Positions 35,170 to 44,200 of a DNA stretch of 64,000 nucleotides are shown in pieces. The translations under genes and the position numbers were made by a program. Below the pieces are notes generated by a model that made no database searches, was not told the origin of the DNA, and saw nothing but the letters and a program-made list of their open reading frames with translations. How positions within the stretch are numbered: the first letter of the stretch is position 1; every line of letters begins with the position of its first letter. The stretch comes from JBLMYQ01 sp050258375 (GTDB taxonomy: Bacteria > Bacillota > Clostridia > Acetivibrionales > UBA4821), in contig JBLMYQ010000051.1 in assembly GCA_050258375.1 (NCBI GenBank), forward strand, positions 62,001 through 126,000, given 5' to 3'.

Positions 35170-36393
35170 TTATTCAACAGGAATTGATACAAAAAATGTA
35201 GTGCCTTGCCCTTCTTCCGATTCAACCCATATCTTGCCTCCAAATCTGCCTTTTATAATGGAAGCTGATACATATAAGCCCAACCCAGTCCCTTTAAAAT
35301 CTTTTGTTGAAACCATCTGCTTAAATATTTTATCCTTAACCTGCTCAGGGATTCCTTTTCCATAGTCTTTAACACTAAATTCTATGTTATTATCTCTTTT
35401 TGTAACTTTGAAGTCTATCTGCCCACCTTTGCCTTCATATGCTTCTATGGCATTTTTTATAAGGTTTAAAAGGACATGTGTTAAATCTTCAACCCTGCCA
35501 TTCAACTCTATATCCTTGTCCACTTGGAAGTCTTTGTTCAGCAAGCAATTTTTAACCACCAGCTCCCCTTCCAGCATTATATCAATCTCAGCTTCAATAA
35601 CTTTCAGAGGAAATCTTTTTGAGTCATTCGAAGATTTAATTAGTAGTGCCTGTTTGTTCACAGCATTTAAAATTTCCCCCATGCTGCGGCAGTAGCCTTT
35701 TATTTTCTCAATTTGTTCAAGCATTTCTTTTGTTAATTCATAATACTCCTGCTTCAACTCAATTTCTTCGGAAATAACATCTGCATACTTATTTACAGCA
35801 CGCTCTTCTATAATTGCACTGTTTGCTATGCAAACCAGCTTGTTTGTTACGCTTTCAGCTATTCCTCCCAGCAGTTCTCCTAGCGATGCAAGTCTTTCCT
35901 GTTCAATAAGTACAGCCTGATTTTCTTTTATTGCTTTTATAGTCTGATTAGCAAGTACAACCTCTTCAAATATACGCTTGTTCTCACGAATCAGAGAACA
36001 TGCTTTTACTGCCGAGGTAACCCAAAGCAGCAGCTTTTCCATACCCTCAGTCTTATCATGATAACCTTGAATATCAAGCATTTCAAGCATATCAAGCGGC
36101 GGCTTTTCTCCTGCATAGCCTGTTTGGAGAACAATAACCACCTCGCTGTTAAACTTCCTTATCTCCTTAACAACCTGTTCTCCTGTAATCTCCGGCATAA
36201 AGTAATCAAGAAGTATAATGTCTATTTGCTGGTTTCTGACAATTTCAATTGCTTCTTTCCCACTTTGTGTACCAAGAACTTCATAACCCTCGCTTTTGAG
36301 CATCGGGACTACTAATTCTATAACCTCTTCCTGGTCATCAACAACTAAAATCCTGTATTCTTCCTTTTTAATAACCTTTTTTTCATTTGACAT
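35170..36393 (-). CDS. Receiver domain fused to a degenerate histidine-kinase core
   Basis: A 407-residue cytoplasmic protein. An N-terminal receiver domain (about 12-130) keeps the phosphoacceptor Asp63 in LLDYFMPEITG. A kinase-like part follows. Its dimerisation helix reads LASLGELLGGIAESV where the neighbouring kinase has LASLGELAGGVAHDI, so the phosphoacceptor His is replaced by Glu180. The ATP-binding domain looks intact: NLIKNAIEAY (N box), DYGKGIP (G1) and GTGLGLYVS (G2). It may act as a phosphorylation-controlled scaffold, phosphatase or ATP-dependent partner of the upstream 7TM kinase rather than as an autokinase. GAGGTG precedes the ATG; it is 15 bases from the kinase gene. Confidence 0.9.
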   Translation of the reverse strand: MSNEKKVIKKEEYRILVVDDQEEVIELVVPMLKSEGYEVLGTQSGKEAIEIVRNQQIDIILLDYFMPEITGEQVVKEIRKFNSEVVIVLQTGYAGEKPPLDMLEMLDIQGYHDKTEGMEKLLLWVTSAVKACSLIRENKRIFEEVVLANQTIKAIKENQAVLIEQERLASLGELLGGIAESVTNKLVCIANSAIIEERAVNKYADVISEEIELKQEYYELTKEMLEQIEKIKGYCRSMGEILNAVNKQALLIKSSNDSKRFPLKVIEAEIDIMLEGELVVKNCLLNKDFQVDKDIELNGRVEDLTHVLLNLIKNAIEAYEGKGGQIDFKVTKRDNNIEFSVKDYGKGIPEQVKDKIFKQMVSTKDFKGTGLGLYVSASIIKGRFGGKIWVESEEGQGTTFFVSIPVE

Positions 36394-36408
36394 TTAGGCA
36401 CCTCACAA

Positions 36409-38262
36409 TTAATTTTCTTTTTTAACTTTTTTTATTGGTATTGAAATATAAAATTCAGTTCCCTTCCCTTCTTCTGTATCAAACCACATACTGCCGCTAA
36501 AATGTCCTGTTATGATTGAGTAGGATAAATACAAGCCTAGCCCAGTCCCTTGTGTACCTTTTGTTGTAAGCATTTTTGAAAATATGCCTTCCCTATATGT
36601 TTCAGGGATTCCTCCGGCAAAATCCTGTACTACTATTATTATATTATCTTCTTCCTTCCGGCTTTTCAACAGAATCTTCCCCGGTACTCCATTATATGCC
36701 TGTATCGCATTTACAACCAGGTTGGTTATTACCTGCCCAAGCTTTCCAGTATCTCCAGTCACAAGAGTTTTGTCTTCCGCTTCTATCTCTATCTCGCATC
36801 CCGCACCCTTCAATTGGTGATTAAGCAGTATTTTTATGTCTTCAAATACGGTTGATACATAGAAATCCTGTATGTTTTCACCGCTAAGATTTCTAGTATG
36901 ATTCCTGATACTATTTACAATTTTCACAATCTTTTGACTTGCATTTGAACTGTTGGCTATCTGGTGCAATAATTCCTCTTCCATTTCCTTGCGTTTTTCA
37001 GGTGTTATACTCTCATCATTAAGGGAATCACGATATTTGATAAAAAGTCTCTCGACAAACATCAATCCCCCCTGTATTACTGACAAAGGGCTGTTGATAT
37101 CATGTGCAACCCCTCCTGCAAGCTCGCCCAAGGATGCGAGACGGTCACGCTGCATAAGCTGACCTTGTGTTTGTTGAACTAACTCCATGTCTTTTTTATG
37201 CTGTGTTATGTCTTTTAAAAGTATAATTGTACCTAAGTGATTGTCTTTCTTAATGATTGGCGTGATTTCTACAGTAAAGAACTTGTCAAACTCCCCTGAT
37301 ATTATCTGGCTTTCAAAACTAACTGCCTTTTTCTCTTTTATTGCTTCTTTTATTGATTCTACAAGCTTGTCCAAATCAAAATTATTGCTTTTCCCTTCGG
37401 GCTTTAATATGCTGGCAAGCGTTTCTTTCCTTCTAATTTGAAATATTTCGGAGAATATATCCACAAAGGTTTTATTATAGTCAATTACTTCTAATTCTTC
37501 ATTTATAATAACATAGCTATCAGATATCTGGTCAACAACATTTTGCAAGGCTACAGGAACTATATTGAGAAAGTCAAATTTGAATATAGCAAATGCTAAA
37601 CATATTATAGGAAATGCAAATAAAACCGGATAAGGATCATATACAGAATATAACTTTAGCGAATAGTTATTGATAGAATTACCTATAGTCCATAGGATAT
37701 TAGTTATAAAAGGAATTACGCTTCCTAATACAATGAGGAGTGCTTGCTTTGAAAAAAAGCCCGAGTTTTTTATAGAAAATTTTATAAGGTAATATAATCC
37801 AAATATTATGCATCCATAATTCCAAGGTAAAAATATGAAATAAAAGTAGCTTCCAAAATTTATATCTGCGAAAGAAGAATACTCCTTAAAAAATAATCTA
37901 TGGTAATCATTAGTCCATATCAATACATTTGAAAGAATAGGTATTACTAAAAAAGCTAAGTACTTATAATTAAACTTTATCTTGCTTTTTGCAAATATTA
38001 CTCCTACAAATAGAAATGCAACAGGTATAAAGGTTTGCCCTAAAAATGATATAAATGATAACTTTATATTATTATCTCCCCAAAATGCTCCATATAAAAT
38101 TGCAATCATAAAGCCAATATTACATATAACCGCAGACAATACTAACAAACTAAATATATAGTTTATTTGCTTTTTAGTTTTCATTTTTAAAATGTAAAAA
38201 CCTAATAATAATAAGCAAAAAATAGATATACACAATAAAAAAATATATATTTTTATTCCCAT
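36409..38262 (-). CDS. Sensor histidine kinase with 7TM-type membrane domain and PAS
   Basis: A 617-residue membrane sensor kinase. About eight hydrophobic helices cover residues 3-230 (histidine-kinase N-terminal 7TM-like). A PAS domain lies at about 240-350 (SDSYVIINEELEVIDYN). HisKA has the phosphoacceptor His387 in GGVAHDINSPL. The ATPase part has NLVVNAIQAY, DFAGGIPE and GTGLGLYLS. It starts 21 bases after the NRPS gene, with AGGAGGTGATG at the start, and probably shares its transcript. The small-molecule signal is unknown; the NRPS product or its precursor is one possible ligand. The adjacent receiver protein is its likely partner. Confidence 0.92.
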   Translation of the reverse strand: MGIKIYIFLLCISIFCLLLLGFYILKMKTKKQINYIFSLLVLSAVICNIGFMIAILYGAFWGDNNIKLSFISFLGQTFIPVAFLFVGVIFAKSKIKFNYKYLAFLVIPILSNVLIWTNDYHRLFFKEYSSFADINFGSYFYFIFLPWNYGCIIFGLYYLIKFSIKNSGFFSKQALLIVLGSVIPFITNILWTIGNSINNYSLKLYSVYDPYPVLFAFPIICLAFAIFKFDFLNIVPVALQNVVDQISDSYVIINEELEVIDYNKTFVDIFSEIFQIRRKETLASILKPEGKSNNFDLDKLVESIKEAIKEKKAVSFESQIISGEFDKFFTVEITPIIKKDNHLGTIILLKDITQHKKDMELVQQTQGQLMQRDRLASLGELAGGVAHDINSPLSVIQGGLMFVERLFIKYRDSLNDESITPEKRKEMEEELLHQIANSSNASQKIVKIVNSIRNHTRNLSGENIQDFYVSTVFEDIKILLNHQLKGAGCEIEIEAEDKTLVTGDTGKLGQVITNLVVNAIQAYNGVPGKILLKSRKEEDNIIIVVQDFAGGIPETYREGIFSKMLTTKGTQGTGLGLYLSYSIITGHFSGSMWFDTEEGKGTEFYISIPIKKVKKEN

Positions 38263-38283
38263 AACATCACCTCCTATAAAAAC

Positions 38284-41200
38284 CTACTTTGTTTTTAAAA
38301 AACCTTTATGAATTAGATAATCTAAGGTTTTCTTTATGTATTCTTCATCAACTTGTGGCCATTTAAAGTTTACCTGTTTTATATAATTCTGCGTTGCATG
38401 GCTAGACAAGTTTACCCTGTAATAGTTATTTATCATGGTTTTTTCATAATTAAAATTATTAGCGATATAATCAGCCGCTTCATTATTGCTACTTTTGTGT
38501 TTAATATATTTTAAATATTCATCAAAGCGAGGCGTTTGAATAGTTTTTACATTCAGATTAAACATGTTATTAATCATCAAATACAAATCTTCTGCTTTTA
38601 TATAATTATGATTATATAAATGCAGCACATTGCCATACATCTCTTCTTTCATTATTAATTTTACAATGCCATCCGCACAGCAGTCCACGGGAGTGAATTC
38701 AATGTTTTCTTTAAATATTTCTTTGGGGATTACTCCAACTTGGATGATTGATTTCAATATATTGTAAAAGTTATTATCATTCATATTTATTTGGAATTGA
38801 CCATCTGAATATCTACCGGTAATAAATCCCAATCTAAATATAACAGCATCCAGACCGTTTTGCATTTCTCTAATAACCAAGCTCTCTGCTTCAAATTTAC
38901 TTCTTATATATACGTTTTCAAGATAGTTCTGCCCTATGTATAAATCATTTTCAGTGAAAGTAGGTCTTGGGTATTTTTGCTTTACTACTAGGTCTCCAGA
39001 TACACTTTCTGTAGACATATATCCAAGCTTTATGTTAAATAGTTTTGCGAAATCTACAACTCGCTGTGTTCCAAATACATTTATCCTTTCAAATTCCGAA
39101 TAATTGCCTTGATGCTTTACAAGTGCTGCTGTATGTATAACAAGGTCAATCTTTTCTCCAAGTTTATTATATTCTTCATTGGATAATCCTAACTTTTCTA
39201 ACGAAACGTCACCACTTATACAAAAAATCCTTTTATCTATATATCTGTCATATTCATGTCCAAAGTAAAAGTGAAGCAAGTCAGCAAGCCTACTTTTTGA
39301 TTTGTTATACTCGCCGCGCAGCAAGCAATAAATATTAACATTTGTTTGTTTTATTAATTCTAAAAGTATATGTATTCCTACAAAGCCTGTTGCGCCTGTT
39401 AATAAAACATTTTCGCACAAAATATTTTTATCTAAAATAATCTGAACACCTTTGTTTTTTATAATTGGAAAATCTGTTGCATGCAATTCTTTTTCTTGTG
39501 TATTTGCACCAATAATCTTGTTTGCAATCTCCCTGACTGTCGGATAATCATAAAAATCCTGCATCTTCAAGTCCCATTTATGATTTAATAATTCAGAAAT
39601 TATTGTAATGATGCTTAGAGAATCTCCTCCAACTGTGAAAAAGCTATCATTAACACCAATATTATTATTTCTTAGCTGTCTTTTCCAGCAGTTTAATATG
39701 ATTTCTTCCGTGTCATTTGACGGATTATCATCATACCCAACTTTAGGAACATTGAGGCTAGACAGCAAAGCTTTCTTGTCAAGTTTTCCGTTAGGTGTTT
39801 GAGGGAAGCTATCTACTTGTACAAAGAAAGAAGGCACCATATAATTTGGGAGTTTCTTTAACAAATACTCTCTTAACTTATCAATGTCTATCTCAGAATC
39901 AGATATATAGTAAGAATACAATGTATTAGGTGAATCTGACTCTTTGCTAGCTAATACAACTGCATCTTTTATATATTGGTATACCATCAGACAGCTTTTA
40001 ATTTCGGATAGTTCAATTCTAAACCCTCTTATTTTTACTTGGTCATCAATTCTGCCAATAAACTTAATGCTTCCATCAGGCAGCCTTCTTACTAAATCAC
40101 CAGTTTTATATATCTTTTGTCTATCTATAAATGGATTTTGAACATACTTTTCTGCCGTAAGCTCTGGTCTGTTAAAATACCCCCTTGCTAATCCTTCTCC
40201 TGAAATGCACAACTCACCATCGATATTAAAAGGCTGGCTTTTAACATTTTTATTCAATATATAAAATTGGGTATTAGCAATAGGCTCTCCTAATGTTATG
40301 TTAGTTTCGTCCGTCAAATCCTTTACTGATGACCAAACTGCTGTTTCAGTTGGTCCATACATATTATAAATTCTAGCTTTTGTTTTATTCTTTAAAGCTT
40401 CAAAAAGAGGCTGCGGTAAAGCTTCTCCACCCAGCATTATAGTTCTTAAGCTATCAAAGACTTTTTCAGCCCTTGGGTCTTCTAACAATAGTTTCATCCT
40501 TGATGGAGTCATTTGAATCATAGATACTTCGTTTTCTGCTATTACCTTTGAAAGCTCTCCCATATCTATTTGTTGGGATTCGCTGGTTAAAACGATTTTA
40601 ATACCCTTGGATAAAGGAAGCCATGTTTCAAGAACAAATATGTCAAAAGATATTGTTGTAATGCAAAGTATAACATCTTTATCATTAAAGCTAATTCGAT
40701 TAGTTATTCCAGTTATAAAGTTACTTATATTTCTGTGTTCAAGCATAACCCCTTTGGGATTGCCAGTAGACCCTGATGTATAAATTACATATATCAAATC
40801 ATTTGGTTTATTAAGATTTTCTAGATTACTATCGTCTCCCTGATATAAATTATTATTATCAATTTCAATAACTTCTCCCCTGAATTGAACTTTTCCAGCA
40901 AGGTCTTTTTGAGTTAATAGAATTTTCGCTGCACTATCTTGGAGCATATACTCTATTCTTTCTTGAGGGTATTCCGGATCTATCGGAAGATAGCAGCCTC
41001 CTGACTTAAGTATAGCCAGTATCCCTATTATCATCTCAATAGAGCGTTCAACCATTATGCCAACTATAGTGTCAGGTTTTATACCCTTGCTTCTTAGAAG
41101 GCTTGCCAATTGGTTAGCCCTTGCATTAAGCTCCCTATAGGTTAACTGCTTATATTCAAATACAAGCGCAATATTATCTGGCGTTCTTTCTACCTGTTCT

Positions 41201-44200
41201 TGAAACAACTGATGAATGGTTTTGTCCTTTGGATATTCTGCATAAGTATCATTAAATTGATAGAGGATTCTATTTTTTTCTTCTTTACTTAATATCTCTA
41301 TATCTGAAATTAGTTTATCAGGCTGATTTGATATGTCCTCTAATATATTTAAAAAGTGTCCTTGCAGTCTCTCAATTGTGCTTTCTTCAAAAAGTTCAGT
41401 ACAGTACTCGATTTCAAATTCTAATTGCTCATTCTTGTCTATCGCAGATAAGCACATATCAAATTTGGTTTTGTTGTTCTCTATTTTAGATTGAGCAAAT
41501 TTTAAATCTTTCGTTCTCATTTGAGAGACATCTGTATTTTGCAGTATAAACATAACATCAAACAATGGATTCCTACTTAAATCACGAGGAATACTAAGTT
41601 TATCTATTAAGTGCTCGTATTGAAAATCCTGGTTTTCCAATCCCATTAGTACTGCTTCTTTTACTTTGCTTAAATATTCAGTAAAGCTATTCTTAGCATT
41701 AGGATATGTCCTTATTGGCAAGGTATTTATAAATACTCCTACAACATCTTTTATATCAGCATGTCTCCTGCCAGAAATAGGCGTTCCGACTACTATGTCT
41801 TCCTGCCCTGTATATCTGCCAAGCAGTACATTATATGCTGAAAGCAATAGCATAAACAAAGTGGTCTGTGTTTTATCACATATTGCTTTCAATTTTTCTA
41901 CTGTATTCTTTCTAAGCGTAAAGTATTTTTTATATCCATTAAAGCTTTGCCTTGCAGGTCTTGGATAATCTGTAGGCATATTTAATACAGGTATTTCATC
42001 GTTAAACTGCTTTATCCAGTATTCTTCCTGCTTTTTGATTTTATCTGATTCGAATAATTCATTTTGCCAATATGCAAAATCTTTATATTGAATTTTTAAT
42101 GGTTCTAATTGATTCCCTTCATATAATGACAGTATCTCTTTTATCAATATACCGAAAGAGGTTCCATCAATTATTATGTGATGTATATCAACTAAAAGCA
42201 CATACTTTCCTTCTGATATATCTATTAACTTTACTCTCAGTAACGGAGGATTTGATAAATCAAATACTTTAACAAAGCCTTTAGCTATTTCTTCTATTTC
42301 TTCTTCTTTTGCTTTAAATCTTAATATCTCAAATTCAACTTGGTCATATATTTTCTGCACTGGCTTTCCATGCAGTATTTCAAAACCTGTCCTTAATGTT
42401 TCATGCCTCTTTATAAATTCTTTAAATGCTTTTTCAAGCCTATTTTTATCCAGATTCCCTTCTATTTGAATTTTGTAGCATTCATTGTACACTACTTCTT
42501 CTTCAATTTGACTTAAAATGTACATCCTTTTTTGAGCAGATGACAATTCGTAGTAATGTTGCTTATCTATAACCTTTATGTGTTCATATTGACTTTGATT
42601 TAAACCAGCTATTTTTTCCGCAAGCTTTTTTATGGTATTAGCTTGAAAAATGTCTATTAAACTAAGCTCTATATTAAACTCTTTATGTACCCTAGCTATT
42701 ATTTCTACTGCACTTAATGAATCTCCGCCCAGCTCGAAGAAATTATTGTTTGTTCCTATTTTTGTGGTTCTTAATACTTTTCTCCATATTCTTGCCAGCT
42801 TTTCTTCTGTTTCATTTGTTGGAGCTTGGTATTCGGTTATTTGATTGTTTATACCTTCATATATTGGCAATCTAAGCAGTTTCTTTCCTGTGAAATTGCT
42901 TATTGGTAAAAGGTAGTCTTTGTGCTTCGTTTTATTGAGCATTTCTATATCGCATAATTCAAATTCTGTTACAGTTGTTTTTTTGTTTTGCTCTGATTTG
43001 TAAAAAACATTATAGCTTGTGTTATTAAATTGTTTCTGCATTTCTTTTTCTGAAATTCTATAGTGTATTTCAGATATTCCTGCTCCGTTTTTCTTCAAAA
43101 ATTCATACTCAATTGTTTCTTTATCTAGTGGTGTTATGAGCTCTATCTTTTCTCCGCAGACTCCAACCAATCCAGTTATTATTAAATTGTTTTTTATGTC
43201 TTTTACGTTCTTCTCTTGAACATATCCTAACGATTTATAAAAAGCTTGCGCTCTTTCTAAATCGTTTACAACTATTTTTATTGTATTATTCTTGAATTTA
43301 CTTGTATTGTTTTTGCTTTCAGGCTGATTTTCTGTTTCTACCAGTTCTATAAGGCCAACCTTTTTTATCATTATGAATGCTACTTTTCGATTACCAAACA
43401 ATATTGCCGGCTTCGCATCGCTGATTATCTCATATTCTACATCCTTAATTTTTTCTAAAAATCTTTTTATGCTTGATACCCTATAGCATAAATGGTATGG
43501 CGCTTCTCCCCGTATTTCTATTATATTGTATGATGGTGATTTTTGATCAACAGGTGCAACAAGTTCGATAGGCAGGTATTTACTGCTGTTGCACATACTT
43601 AAATACGAGCTTTGCAATGAATCATATACGGAGCTTGAAATAGTATATCCGAGTGTCTTATAGTATTCCTCTGCTCCTTTTATATCTTTTACTGCTATTG
43701 CCAGATGATCAAGTGCGAATATCTCTTCTTCTTTTAGCAACTCGATTGTTTCTGAGTTCTTTTTATACATTTCATTATAGTAAAACTCTATATGCTCAAC
43801 TCTTTCTGGTAAGTCATTTACCGCAATATTGTACAAAATACTCTTGCCATTTGTTTTTAGTGCAGTCCATTTTATACCTTCTATAAACTCCTGCATTGGT
43901 TTATTCTTTGCGGTTGATATGAACACAGCTTCCAGCTCTTTTTTACCCTGTTCTTGTGCATATTTCCTGATACCAGATAGTACTGCATACTCTGCTTTTC
44001 TTCCTAGTATTCTACAGCTTAGTAAGAAAGTATCTATTAATAGCTTATTATTTTCTTCTTTTAATACTATCAGACCTATTATTCCATAATCCCCGAATTT
44101 ATCTGAGGCTTCAATAACAAAGCAGGTTGTTTTCTCCTCTTGCATGAGTTCTTTTATTTCTTTTTTCGTTCTTCTTATTGTACTTAAGTTGAACTGATTT

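Noticed and set aside
35170..36393. Ordinary hybrid histidine kinase
   Set aside because: The phosphoacceptor His is replaced by Glu, so it was not annotated as a functional autokinase.
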